Positions 55,301-63,482 of a stretch of DNA of 64,000 bases are shown piece after piece. The DNA comes from JAIYDQ01 sp034408855. Its GTDB lineage: Bacteria; Planctomycetota; Planctomycetia; Pirellulales; Pirellulaceae. The notes beneath the pieces are model-generated. The model was given only the letters and a program-made list of their open reading frames with translations, was not told the origin of the DNA and ran no database searches. The number at the start of each line of letters is the position of its first letter. Positions within the stretch are counted from its first letter, which is position 1. Location of the stretch: contig JAWXCK010000005.1 of assembly GCA_034408855.1 (NCBI GenBank), forward strand, positions 1 to 64,000, read 5' to 3'. The position numbers and the translations under genes are program-made.

Positions 55301-56018
55301 GCGAGACGGCGATCCAGAAGGCTTCGAGCTGCTGCCCGGTGAGAGTAACTCCTCCTTCGAAGACGGTTGCCGAAAGCATGACTGGCCAGCGTCGACCGCG
55401 TTTGGCGAAAACATTTTCGATCGCCAACAAGCAAGCTTTGAAATTCAATGTATCGAACGAAGTCTCGGGCAAAAGAATGTCGACGCCGCCATCCAAAAGT
55501 CCTTCGCTGTTGACTTCGTAGCTGGCTACCATTTGCTCAAAGCTAAAGGGTCGTGTTGCCGGATCGCCTTTGGCATTCATCGACAATTGGACGGCGGTCG
55601 GACCCATGCTGCCGGCGACAAATCGCGGCTTCGAAGGATCGCGTTTCAAATGAGCTTCGACCGCCGCTCGCGCGACTTCGGCACCTGCTTTCGATATTTC
55701 GTAAGCTAGATCCGACATCTTCGTTTCGGCTAAGCCGATGAGGCTGGCGTTGAACGTATTGGTCTCGATAATATCCGAACCAGCTTCGAGGTATTCTGCA
55801 TGAATACCTTGAATGATCTTGGGTTGGGTGAGTACCAAGAGGTCGGTCGCTTTGGAAAGGTCGGCGGGATGATCTTTGAAGCGTTCACCGCGAATCGCCG
55901 ATTCCTCAAGTTTTTTCTGGAAGATGAGGGCCCCCATCGAACCATCCAGCAATAAAACCCGCTGTTCCATCAGCTCGCGTAGAAGTCCTTCTGAATCTGA
56001 TTGAGCCCTAGTGGCCAT
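52338..56018 (-). CDS. metH: Cobalamin-dependent methionine synthase
   Basis: Transfers a methyl group from 5-methyltetrahydrofolate via cobalamin to homocysteine. At 1226 residues it is full length and has all four modules. The homocysteine domain has Zn-ligand Cys in LNCGLGG and GGCCGSTP. The folate domain has MIGERTNVAGSRKFARLI and GGANVIDVNMDEGMLD. The B12 module has the base-off His in VKGDVHDIGKNIVGTVL (about 757-773) and SGLITPSL. The activation domain has RPAAGYPSCPDHSEK and WPAASVSGLYFSHPEARYF. The start at 56018 (MATRAQ) has AGGA 7 bases upstream. The 46-base gap to the upstream gene leaves no room for a cobalamin riboswitch of its own. Confidence 0.97.
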   Translation of the reverse strand: MATRAQSDSEGLLRELMEQRVLLLDGSMGALIFQKKLEESAIRGERFKDHPADLSKATDLLVLTQPKIIQGIHAEYLEAGSDIIETNTFNASLIGLAETKMSDLAYEISKAGAEVARAAVEAHLKRDPSKPRFVAGSMGPTAVQLSMNAKGDPATRPFSFEQMVASYEVNSEGLLDGGVDILLPETSFDTLNFKACLLAIENVFAKRGRRWPVMLSATVFEGGVTLTGQQLEAFWIAVSHFPMLSVGLNCGLGGDRMRPYLERLANVADSAISCYPNAGLPNALGEFDETPSRMAGFVRDFAKQGWVNIVGGCCGSTPAHIKAIGEAVRDLKPRNAPTRSRMSQYAGNEPFVFRKDNPFVMIGERTNVAGSRKFARLIKEGKFEDAIRVARTQVEGGANVIDVNMDEGMLDGAAAMSTFLNLIAHESDIAKVPVMVDSSKWEILEVGLRHSPGKPIVNSISMKEGEADFLRKAKFIQQHGAAVVVMAFDEQGQAADYENKVRICKRAYKLLTENGFPAEDIIFDPNILTVGTGLPEHANYAVDYIEAVRTIKKECPGARTSGGVSNVSFSFRGNDTVRESMNAAFLYHAIQAGLDMGIVNPEMLEVYDEIDPELRERVEDVLLNRRPDATERLIDFAETVKAKDKAPVKVDAWREGTVAERLRHALLKGISDHIESDTEEARLEYGRPIKVIEGPLMDAMNIIGDLFGQGKMFLPQVVKSAAVMKKSVAFLTPYMEAEKAAAGGTGGHTSRGKVLLATVKGDVHDIGKNIVGTVLACNDFEVIDLGVLVPCEKILAEAKKHNAQIIGLSGLITPSLDEMVHVAKEMQREGFTLPLLIGGATTSAKHTAVKIAQHYDHEVVHVLDASRSVPVVEKLVNPDSRGAFGASIKVKQDEERASFSIRRDRKLVEFSDAQSRKFSIDWENYTAPKPSFIGLKDVSVTVAELRPYIDWSPFFMTWELKGKYPKIFQDEIVGAIAKELYDDAQKTLDQFEHDPSIVLRGVYGFFPAMNLGDTVVLYQDESRSSELVRFEMLRQQWERVDQKAFRSLADYIDPTGKPDYIGAFALTAGHGVDEIAKKLRSEHEDDKAILVQACADRLAEAFAEMLHERARKDWGISERFSKDELIDEKYQGIRPAAGYPSCPDHSEKATLWKLLEAEERAGITLTESFAMWPAASVSGLYFSHPEARYFAVDQITREQVEDYAHRKGWPKATAEKWLSPNLGYDA

Positions 56019-56064
56019 GCGCATTCCTATGAGACAGGTAGTCTGAATTTCAAAGAGGTCTAGT

Positions 56065-57129
56065 TTACTCGGAACGCCGGTTTTTAGGATAGTAAATCCG
56101 CACATCGGGGTGCGTTGTGTACATCCGCCAGATGGTTCCATCGTGAACCACCATACCGCTACCTGCTCCCGGCAACTTCGGATTCACCGGTAAGACCGGA
56201 TTGCCAGAGTACTTTTTCCATGTCACCAGATCATCCGAGACGGCCAGACAAGTGCTCCATTCTCCCCATTGTGGCAATGCGCTGGCGTGGTAGTACGCAT
56301 AATAGCGACCATCGAGCTTGATAATCTGATCGACGGCAACGGCGTAAAGGTCGTATGCCGACGGACCAAGGCCAATCACAGGCTCGTCGCAGACGTTGGT
56401 CCAGACCTTCATGTCTTTGGACGTAGCGGCGTAAACAGCCAAGTCTTTGCGTTCGTAAAAAAGCCACCATCTGTCGTTCTCATACCATGCGGTGGGGGTA
56501 CCGCGAGGCCCCACCGAAATCGGTTGGCCGTTGGCCTGTCGAATATCTAAGTCGCCTTGCTCGTCCCAGTGCACGCGATCTTTCGAGGTCAGCAAGTGCG
56601 CTACGTCATCGGCCCCCTCTGCGAACATGTAATATGTATCGTCAAGTTTGACAACACACGCGTCTTCGATCCACCCTTTGGTATTCAGCGGATTGCTAGG
56701 CCAACGCTTCCAATTCAAACCGTCGGATGAGGTCGCATAGCCTAGGAAGCGGTCCTTCGACAAACTATCGTTGTAGCCAGTAAACCAAAGATGCCATTGG
56801 TCATCTTCTCGCATAATCCAGCCGCGCTCGCGAACACGACTGTCCCAATCGTTCGGTCCTTCTCCTGCTAAGAGCGGCTTCTCGGAAGCGAGTCCGAATT
56901 CCGTGAGTTGGCGTGGAAACTCGATCGTGTCCGTTGGTCGAGCCAGCACGGATTTGGGATCTTCTGCTTCCAAAACGGCGGGGCAAACGCACAGACAAGC
57001 GATCGCAAATTTTGGAAACAATATTCTAAACTTAACCTGACGTACGAATGAGCGCATGGATGTCGAAGTCGATTGAACAAGCCTAGTACGATTTGAAATT
57101 ATCCTCGATAAGATTTTTTTCTTCTTCAT
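56065..57129 (-). CDS. GH43/GH32-like five-bladed beta-propeller protein, exported
   Basis: A 354-residue protein, or 330 if it starts at the ATG at 57057 (MRSFVRQVKF), with an export signal (KFAIACLCVCPAVLEA). The rest is a five-bladed propeller as in GH43/GH32/GH130-type glycoside hydrolases: QWHLWFTGYNDSLSKDRFLGYATSSDGLNW, WIEDACVVKLDDTYYMFAEG, RWWLFYERKD and RYYAYYHAS. Acidic residues at the blade starts (EDACV, YDLYAV) could be catalytic, but the general acid/base set cannot be assigned confidently. It probably degrades or binds a polysaccharide outside the cytoplasm. It lies upstream of metH, 46 bases away, with no obvious functional link. Confidence 0.82.
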   Translation of the reverse strand: MKKKKILSRIISNRTRLVQSTSTSMRSFVRQVKFRILFPKFAIACLCVCPAVLEAEDPKSVLARPTDTIEFPRQLTEFGLASEKPLLAGEGPNDWDSRVRERGWIMREDDQWHLWFTGYNDSLSKDRFLGYATSSDGLNWKRWPSNPLNTKGWIEDACVVKLDDTYYMFAEGADDVAHLLTSKDRVHWDEQGDLDIRQANGQPISVGPRGTPTAWYENDRWWLFYERKDLAVYAATSKDMKVWTNVCDEPVIGLGPSAYDLYAVAVDQIIKLDGRYYAYYHASALPQWGEWSTCLAVSDDLVTWKKYSGNPVLPVNPKLPGAGSGMVVHDGTIWRMYTTHPDVRIYYPKNRRSE

Positions 57130-57226
57130 GATTGTACCGACGGCAGAATCGACATAACTGTTTCAGACACCCAAAATACGAATCGCGTTCATTGAATTTT
57201 GATTGTTTTAACGAGTCGCAGCCGTA

Positions 57227-58117
57227 ATGTCGCTGGAATTGTCCCATATTCGGAAGGTCAAAAAACCCTTCCCATTTAGGCGCTTTTTTATTACATTATT
57301 CTCAATGACGTTAGTTTCACAATCCGTTCTAGGACTTTATCAAGCCGAACTGGCTCGAGAATCGATCCGTGAATCGACATGGGAAGCTTGCGCATTCTCG
57401 CAACGCGATCCGTTCAAATCGACGCCGAATGAAGACGCTTGCATGGTGATTCCTTGCGGTGACGATTCGGTGGTACTGGCAGTCGCCGATGGTTGCGGAG
57501 GAATGCGCGGCGGAGCTCAAGCATCCCAACTTGCTTTGCAATGCTTGGAGCAATCGGTCAAAGAATCTGTAGGAAAGGCCGGTATCGTTCGAAGTTCTAT
57601 CTTGGATGGAATCGATCGAGCGAACGAAGAGATTCAATCGCTGAAGCTCGGTGCCGCCTGCACAATCGCCGTTGTTGAAATACATCAAGGAGTCATGCGA
57701 CCCTATCACGTCGGAGACTCGGTGATCCTGGTCACCACCAATCGTGGCCGCGTTCGGTATGAGTCGCTATGTCATTCGCCAATTGGCTATGCAGTCGAAT
57801 CCGGGTTATTGGCTGTAGAGCACGCGATTCACCACGAGGATCGTCATCTCATTTCCAACTATGTTGGTAGTCCCGACATGCGAATCGAAATCGGGCCGGC
57901 ACTGCAACTCTTGAAAAGTGATCGCATTTTAATCGCCAGCGACGGCTTGTTCGACAATCTTTCGAGCAACGAAATCGTCGAGCGTTTGCGTAAAGGCCAG
58001 CTGTCGGAAAGCGTTGAGCAACTGACCGAATTAGCAACGCAGCGGATGAACACCCCGCACGTTTCGGCGCCGTCGAAACCCGACGATTTGACCTTAGTCG
58101 CGTTTCGAAACCGATAG
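57227..58117 (+). CDS. PP2C-family protein phosphatase
   Basis: Metal-dependent Ser/Thr phosphatase of 296 residues. PP2C motifs are FSQRDPFKSTPNEDACMV (a metal Asp in the NEDA box), VLAVADGCGGMRGG (DGxGG), GAACTIAVVEI, YHVGDSVILV (GDS) and RILIASDGLFDNLSSNEIV (SDG) with final PDDLTLVAF. Complete catalytic set. The first 26 residues are basic and hydrophobic, perhaps a spurious extension; an ATG at 57305 would begin the conventional region. It is transcribed divergently from the GH43-like gene. No partner kinase lies nearby. Confidence 0.9.
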   Translation: MSLELSHIRKVKKPFPFRRFFITLFSMTLVSQSVLGLYQAELARESIRESTWEACAFSQRDPFKSTPNEDACMVIPCGDDSVVLAVADGCGGMRGGAQASQLALQCLEQSVKESVGKAGIVRSSILDGIDRANEEIQSLKLGAACTIAVVEIHQGVMRPYHVGDSVILVTTNRGRVRYESLCHSPIGYAVESGLLAVEHAIHHEDRHLISNYVGSPDMRIEIGPALQLLKSDRILIASDGLFDNLSSNEIVERLRKGQLSESVEQLTELATQRMNTPHVSAPSKPDDLTLVAFRNR

Positions 58118-58146
58118 TCATTTCTAGCCAAGCAAAGTTTATGCGA

Positions 58147-59328
58147 TTAGGCGGCTGGCTTACGTTTTTGCTTGAAATCGGATATCAGCCAGTTGCGAAT
58201 CTTTTCAAGCTCATTGTTCCACGATTTCGCTAATCGCTTTTTGCAAAAGACGTGAAACAAGGCGTCGACTGTTTCCGATAGACTTCGGATCGATTCGATT
58301 CGAGACTCGAATATGACTCGCCCCTCGGCCTCGTCATCTTTTTGGATTTTGGCACCGCTGACGCCGAACGATTCGGCGCTGAGTACCAAATCAAATTGCT
58401 GGCCAAACCGATTCAGAATCATGCCTGTCTTTCGAGGGATTTTTCCGGATCGGATCGCATGACCTGCTTCGGGAAGTTTAACCGGACTTTCGGATGTAAT
58501 CGTTTCTTTTCCAAAAGCACCAAAGGGGCACTCGAGGCTCAATGTTTTGGCCAACATGGCTGTAACTTCCGAATTATCCTCTAACTTCAAGGTGTCCGAT
58601 TCATTTTCAAGATGCCACCACAACCACATCATGAATTCATTGCCGAGAAAATCATAGTTGGCGGCGTCTGAATTCAACCACGCATACTCGTTCCCTTCTT
58701 GGTCCGGATGAAAGGCTGCCGGACTTGAATTTTCGAGCAGCGATCGACACTTGTGTTTATCGGCCCAAGCAGTTGCAATCGATCCCGCAGTCAGTCGGCT
58801 TAATTCCACATCAAACGCTTTTGAAAACAAGTCAGCGCCGTGTCCGATGGCCGATTCGCTTGATCCGCCGAAGTAAAACATTTCGTTGCTGAAATCCCAG
58901 AGGATCGGAAACTGGTTCATTTTGTGGTACTTGCCGCTGCTTGCTTCGACAGCGCATCGCTGCTCGACAAAGTCTTTGGCTTCTTGTCGCTGAACTTTCG
59001 TTGGACGACCGGTTCGGCTTTCTGCTATGGCGGCCGCTAGCTCGATCTGCAACCAAGCTTTCTTCATCGCCGACGGTACTTGATTGGTATCGATGCGAAT
59101 CGCGCAATGCAGAGCGTCGCCGATGAGGTTCTTTTCCAAATCAAAATCGGTATCGAGAAGATGGGAACCGGCAAGAAATCCGACATGAATATTGTCTTCG
59201 GAAGAAGTCTGGAATTTTCCGATCGCATGGTTTTGGAGGATTTCGATTTGGTCGTCACCGAATTGTTTCGGTACTTTTCCAGTGACTTTAAATCGTTCAA
59301 AAGAGACGCTTCCAGAAAGAAATGCCAT
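58147..59328 (-). CDS. RdgC-like recombination-associated protein
   Basis: A 393-residue protein that resembles, at a distance, the RdgC family (ring-shaped DNA-binding protein modulating RecA). The N-terminus MAFLSGSVSFERFKVTG and the central ALHCAIRIDTNQVPSAMKKAWLQIELAAA, QRQEAKDFVEQRC, FPILWDFSNEMFYFG and FSKAFDVELSRLTAGSIA follow the RdgC pattern of an N-terminal beta domain then helical centre. The start at 59328 is set by AGGAG 7 bases upstream; the open frame extends 39 codons further up without homology. RdgC is best known in proteobacteria, so the assignment is tentative. Confidence 0.65.
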   Translation of the reverse strand: MAFLSGSVSFERFKVTGKVPKQFGDDQIEILQNHAIGKFQTSSEDNIHVGFLAGSHLLDTDFDLEKNLIGDALHCAIRIDTNQVPSAMKKAWLQIELAAAIAESRTGRPTKVQRQEAKDFVEQRCAVEASSGKYHKMNQFPILWDFSNEMFYFGGSSESAIGHGADLFSKAFDVELSRLTAGSIATAWADKHKCRSLLENSSPAAFHPDQEGNEYAWLNSDAANYDFLGNEFMMWLWWHLENESDTLKLEDNSEVTAMLAKTLSLECPFGAFGKETITSESPVKLPEAGHAIRSGKIPRKTGMILNRFGQQFDLVLSAESFGVSGAKIQKDDEAEGRVIFESRIESIRSLSETVDALFHVFCKKRLAKSWNNELEKIRNWLISDFKQKRKPAA

Positions 59329-59516
59329 TGTTGCTCCTGCGGGTAAAGCCGATCTTGAACCATCGAGTCTGATTGGATCGAGAAATCCAACGGTCCAAGT
59401 ATTTCGTCCAGATGCGGTGAAGTGCTTGCAAAACTCTTCGACCACTTACCGACTTTGCGCAACCGGTATTCTCCAACCTTTTATCGGTTGATGGTTCCGT
59501 ACTCGCGGCAATAACT

Positions 59517-59780
59517 CTATTTCGGATCGTCCGACGGGGGCGTGAATCGCGGTGCGTTGGTCGTCGCGTCCGTCTGCTCCTCTTCGGTGTAGGTCGGGCG
59601 AGGTGGTGGCGAATCGACTTGCCCTAGCCCATGAAATTCACGTTGGAATTCGTTCATGTTCTTTCGCAGCTCGCGATACGTTCCACCTAAAGAACGAGCG
59701 ACCTCGGGCAACTTCGATCCGAATAACATCAGAGCGATTATGCCAAAGAGCATCATTTCGGAGTAACCGAGACCTGGCAT
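59517..59780 (-). CDS. tatA: Twin-arginine translocase TatA/TatB-like subunit
   Basis: An 87-residue protein with an N-terminal helix (YSEMMLFGIIALMLFG), the Tat hinge (SKLPEVARSLGG) and an amphipathic, charged helix (LRKNMNEFQREF), then an acidic Pro/Thr-rich tail. This is the TatA/B/E family pattern, with the conserved FG and LP. Proteins with a glycine after the hinge and a short tail are often TatA. Without a TatC neighbour, TatA and TatB cannot be distinguished. It lies 38 bases downstream of a second Tat subunit on the same strand. Confidence 0.85.
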   Translation of the reverse strand: MPGLGYSEMMLFGIIALMLFGSKLPEVARSLGGTYRELRKNMNEFQREFHGLGQVDSPPPRPTYTEEEQTDATTNAPRFTPPSDDPK

Positions 59781-59818
59781 TGCAGTTCCTCTTCTTCCTA
59801 GCGTGCTTGGATTGCCAA

Positions 59819-60001
59819 CTAGGCGATCGGATCTTGCTTGGGTGGATCAGAGGAGTCATCGTGATCATCCTTCATCCCTCTTTTGAACTCGTTGGCGCTG
59901 CGCCCGAGATTTCTCATGAGCGACGGAAGCTTAGCGCTGCCAAAGAGCAGCATCGCAATAACCAAGAAGATGAGTAGTTCGTGTGTACCTAATCCAAACA
60001 T
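59819..60001 (-). CDS. tatA: Twin-arginine translocase TatA subunit
   Basis: A 60-residue protein (MFGLGTHELLIFLVIAMLLFG) with the TatA hinge (SAKLPSLMRNLGRSANEFKRG) and a short acidic tail. The start ATG at 60001 is conventional. The open frame extends 14 codons further upstream, but those are unlike TatA. It is the first of a tandem pair of Tat subunits that would form the pore complex with TatC, encoded elsewhere. Export of folded proteins such as the Tat-leader proteins in this window needs it. Confidence 0.87.
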   Translation of the reverse strand: MFGLGTHELLIFLVIAMLLFGSAKLPSLMRNLGRSANEFKRGMKDDHDDSSDPPKQDPIA

Positions 60002-60207
60002 AGTGAAATCTTCGCTTGCTGAAGGATGGAAACCATCGACCACAAGATTGCGGCGATCGACCTAGGGGGCAACAAGCGGCGAATGCCAAGCCGACTACAA
60101 CGCCTTTCAAGGGCGAGCATCACCGGAAACCAACTCGTATACCCTTTATTGTATTGTGCCGCCAAACGATGTCAAATGACTCTTTTCCCACCGACCAGAG
60201 TTTCCAA

Positions 60208-62301
60208 ATGAGCCGACCTGCCCACCTTTTTTCCTTGAGTTTCGTTGCATTCGCGGTTTCCAACCCAGTTTGTCTCCCTTCCTTGGCCGACGGGCCCATC
60301 GACAACCAAGATGCTCAAGTCCGACGAATTCCGCCTGCTGGCATCGAATTGCCGGTCGAAGTCCGAGCGGATTTGCTCCGCTCGGTGAACGAAATCGAGG
60401 AACAGATTCCCAAGTTCGATGCTGATTCAGCGACTCGTCAAGCTTCCAAAGTATTCGATGCCTGGAACGACGTTCGCGTTATCACTCGAGCCGTCCGGTT
60501 GACCATCGAAGGGGAGCAGTTCAACAAAGAGCCGGAGATCGATCAAGCTCGAAAACTACTGCAATCGGCTCGTAATCGCGTCTTGGAGCTAACATCGCCA
60601 GCCGCCCAAATAGCCGGTTTCGTTCCTTCTTGGCTGAAAGAAAGTGGGCGCATGATCGCGGGATATCGTTCGCGACTCGATGACTCGATCCAGCCGTTCG
60701 GAATCATCGTCCCCGAGAATGTCGTCGCTGATCCGAAGAAACTGCGTCGACTCGATATCTGGCTGCACGGTCGCGATGAAAATGTGAGCGAAGTGTCTTT
60801 TCTTTATCGTCGATCGACTCAAGACAGTCCGTATCTCCCTGATGATACGTTCGTGCTACAACCGTGGGGCCGTTACTCGAACGCGTTTCGCTTTGCGGGC
60901 GAAGTCGATGTCTTCGAAGCGCTGGCCGAAGTTCAACGTCGCTACGCGATCGATCCCGATCGAATTAGTATTCGCGGATTTTCGATGGGTGGAGCCGGTT
61001 GTTGGAATTTGGCTGTCCATCATCCCGATCGCTTCTTCGCCGCCAATCCTGGAGCGGGCTTCTGCGAGACCGAACGCTTCTTGACGGGTTTTCAAAGCGA
61101 AACATTAACGCCCACGCCTGCTCAGCGTCGTTTGTGGAATCTTTACGACTGCCCACCGGTCGTTCGCAATCTGATCAACCTTCCGACGATCGCTTATAGC
61201 GGCGGTATCGATCGTCAAAAAGAAGCTGCCGACATTATGACCGAAGCGGCAACAAAGGCCGGCTTTCATATCCCATACGTCATTCATCAAGAATCAGCCC
61301 ACGCCATTCATCCTGATGCAAAAATTGAAATCGAAAAGAGTATGAGCCAACTGGCGATCGCCGGTCGCGTTGCATTTCCAAAATCGGTGTCTTGGTCGAC
61401 GTTTACATTGCAGCAGCCCGGTGCCTATTGGGTAAACATGTCGGCCTTAAATGAGCATTGGACGAAGGCCGCGATCGAAGCAAGTTTTTCAGACGATCTT
61501 CGCACGCTCGATATCAAGACCGACAACGTCCGAAGTTTTGAAGTCAACGTGGCAGCGGGAGCTTTTGATAAGACATTTCTTGCTGATATGAAAACCATTC
61601 AGCTTATCATCGATGGACAGAATACCGGTGAGCTTGCACCTAGCCAAGATGGATCGCTAAAAACAGCTTTCGATCGCAACGATGCGACATGGAGCCTTTC
61701 GACAACGCTCGCTGCCGATCCGCTCACCGTTCAGACAAAGACTCTTTATAAACGCTCAGGACTTCAGGGACCAATCGACGATGCTTTTCTCGATCGATTT
61801 CTGATCGTCCGTCCAACAGGATCTTCGGATAACGTCGCTATCGATGCTTGGGTCGAACGTGAACTCGAGCATGCGATCGATCATTGGCGATTGCAATTTC
61901 GAGGCGATGCTCGGGTAAAACTGGACGTCGAAGTCACTCAAGCCGATCTCGATGATTCGAATGTCATTTGCTTCGGGACGCCGAATAGCAACCGGCTGAT
62001 CGCAAAACTGATCGATAAGCTCCCGCTTCGATGGTCGAAAGCCGAAGTTGGCTTTGGGAAACAGCAATTCGATGCGTCGAAGGTTGTGCCGCTCTTGATT
62101 TACCCGAACCCTCTGGCACCGCATCGATATGTGGTTTTCAACAGTGGATTTACCTATCGAGAATACGATTATCTCAATAATGCTCGACAAACGCCTAAAT
62201 TACCTGACTGGGCGATGATCGATGCGACCACTCCGACGACTACTCGAGCCGCTGGGCAAGTTATCTCCGAAGGTTTTTTTGACGAAAAGTGGCTCCCGTA
62301 A
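60208..62301 (+). CDS. Exported prolyl-oligopeptidase-type serine hydrolase
   Basis: A 697-residue protein with a signal peptide (HLFSLSFVAFAVSNPVCLPS) from the ATG at 60208; ATG codons at 60016 and 60169 give a longer, polar leader unlikely to be used. An alpha/beta hydrolase region in the middle has the nucleophile elbow IRGFSMGGAGCWNLAVHH, acid GGIDRQKEAAD and a His in ESAHAIHPDA, which together make a triad. It has an N-terminal helical part (about 30-150) and a C-terminal beta-rich part with VICFGTPNSNRLIAKL. It probably cleaves esters or peptides in the periplasm. The substrate is unknown. Confidence 0.85.
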   Translation: MSRPAHLFSLSFVAFAVSNPVCLPSLADGPIDNQDAQVRRIPPAGIELPVEVRADLLRSVNEIEEQIPKFDADSATRQASKVFDAWNDVRVITRAVRLTIEGEQFNKEPEIDQARKLLQSARNRVLELTSPAAQIAGFVPSWLKESGRMIAGYRSRLDDSIQPFGIIVPENVVADPKKLRRLDIWLHGRDENVSEVSFLYRRSTQDSPYLPDDTFVLQPWGRYSNAFRFAGEVDVFEALAEVQRRYAIDPDRISIRGFSMGGAGCWNLAVHHPDRFFAANPGAGFCETERFLTGFQSETLTPTPAQRRLWNLYDCPPVVRNLINLPTIAYSGGIDRQKEAADIMTEAATKAGFHIPYVIHQESAHAIHPDAKIEIEKSMSQLAIAGRVAFPKSVSWSTFTLQQPGAYWVNMSALNEHWTKAAIEASFSDDLRTLDIKTDNVRSFEVNVAAGAFDKTFLADMKTIQLIIDGQNTGELAPSQDGSLKTAFDRNDATWSLSTTLAADPLTVQTKTLYKRSGLQGPIDDAFLDRFLIVRPTGSSDNVAIDAWVERELEHAIDHWRLQFRGDARVKLDVEVTQADLDDSNVICFGTPNSNRLIAKLIDKLPLRWSKAEVGFGKQQFDASKVVPLLIYPNPLAPHRYVVFNSGFTYREYDYLNNARQTPKLPDWAMIDATTPTTTRAAGQVISEGFFDEKWLP

Positions 62302-62444
62302 CGATTACGCTACATTGATAGGGAACTATTAGCCGCCAAGCGGGTTAGTAACCCTTGTGCACTTTCGTAGCGGTACGGCGCGATCCGTCCGGTGATTTGA
62401 AGCTCGAGCGCCGTCGGCTCATGCAATAGTCGGAGATAAACCAC
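62302..62444. repeat. Gap with family A repeat and small palindrome
   Basis: The 143-base gap holds GGGTTAGTAACCC (62342-62354), a perfect short palindrome. It also holds a family A element (62370-62422) with arms GCGGTACGGCGC and GAGCGCCGTCGGCTC. It may end the hydrolase transcript and leaves about 20 bases for the ribosome-binding site GGAG before the next gene. Confidence 0.7.
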
Positions 62445-63482
62445 ATGTTGAAATCGTCATGCCTGATTGCCATCTCATTCGTTTTTGGCGCGACTGTTTT
62501 CGCTCAAGACGACCAACCGACACATCGAGAGACCGAACCGATCAAGATCGATTTAGGAGTCGATGGCAAGATCGAAACGATGGCGATGAATTCCGATGGA
62601 AATCTACTATTGGGCGTTTCTTGGTCTGCCGACGGGAAGTCAACGAGTAAATCGGCAAGCATGCCGTCACGACCCAACCGAAAATCGCCGAGTGACAATC
62701 CGTTGCTGGTCGAAGGCGGCCCGCGAAGTTACGCCATCCGTATCATTTCGCCGACGGGTCAACTGGTAAATTCTTGGGATACACAAGGCCTGCGTCCATC
62801 GATGATTCATGCTTGCGAGGATGGCGAAGTCTATTTTTCAGGATCCGGAAAGATCGTGAGATTGAACTCGAAAGGTGAGTTGATTCACTCGATCGCTTTT
62901 GATGAAATCCTCGATGGCTTATATGCCAAAGCCCATGCGTCTGGCGTTACGGCCGACAATCAATACTTCTTTATCGCTTTTGGTGAAGGGTTTAGTATGC
63001 GAGCGACCGAAGATATTGTGCGGCTCAATCGGGACCTTTCCGAAGCGAAAGTGATGACACGACAACAATTCGGCTGTTGCTCGCATATCGATCTCGATGT
63101 CAAAGAAGGCAAGCTCTACGTTGCCGAAAATTCACGACACCGCGTCAATCGATTCTCGCTCGATGGCGAGAAAATCGATACGTGGGGAGCGCGCGATCGA
63201 ACGCGCATCGAAGGTTTTGCAGCCTGTTGTAATCCAGTCAATTTCGATTGGGGGCCCGACGGAGATTTATACACGGCCGAATCGGGGATCGGTCGCGTCA
63301 AACGCTACTCGGCAGATGGTATGTACTTGGGATTGGTCGGCTATGTCGATACAACGAAATTCGATAACGGCAGTATGCTGGCAGCCATGTCATGCTACAT
63401 TCCGGTCGAGGTCGCGAAGGACGGCAAGCGCATCTACATTATGGACATTCGAGCTAACTTTATTCGTGTGCTGGAACAGTAG
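62445..63482 (+). CDS. Exported NHL/SMP-30-like beta-propeller protein
   Basis: A 345-residue protein with signal peptide (SSCLIAISFVFGATVFAQ) and repeats of NHL/SMP-30 type (GEVYFSGSGKIVRLNSKGEL, HIDLDVKEGKLYVAENSRHRV, NPVNFDWGPDGDLYTAESGIGRVKRYS, DGKRIYIMDI), giving about six blades. Four Cys clusters (HACEDG, GCCSH, ACCNP, MSCYI) are unusual for an NHL protein and could form disulfides or bind metal. GGAG lies 9 bases before the ATG. It abuts the next gene with no gap, so the two form an operon. Binding or enzymatic function is unknown. Confidence 0.82.
   Translation: MLKSSCLIAISFVFGATVFAQDDQPTHRETEPIKIDLGVDGKIETMAMNSDGNLLLGVSWSADGKSTSKSASMPSRPNRKSPSDNPLLVEGGPRSYAIRIISPTGQLVNSWDTQGLRPSMIHACEDGEVYFSGSGKIVRLNSKGELIHSIAFDEILDGLYAKAHASGVTADNQYFFIAFGEGFSMRATEDIVRLNRDLSEAKVMTRQQFGCCSHIDLDVKEGKLYVAENSRHRVNRFSLDGEKIDTWGARDRTRIEGFAACCNPVNFDWGPDGDLYTAESGIGRVKRYSADGMYLGLVGYVDTTKFDNGSMLAAMSCYIPVEVAKDGKRIYIMDIRANFIRVLEQ

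Noticed and set aside
56019..56064. Cobalamin riboswitch upstream of metH
   Set aside because: Only 46 bases separate metH from the preceding gene, too short for this riboswitch, and no B12-box-like sequence was seen.
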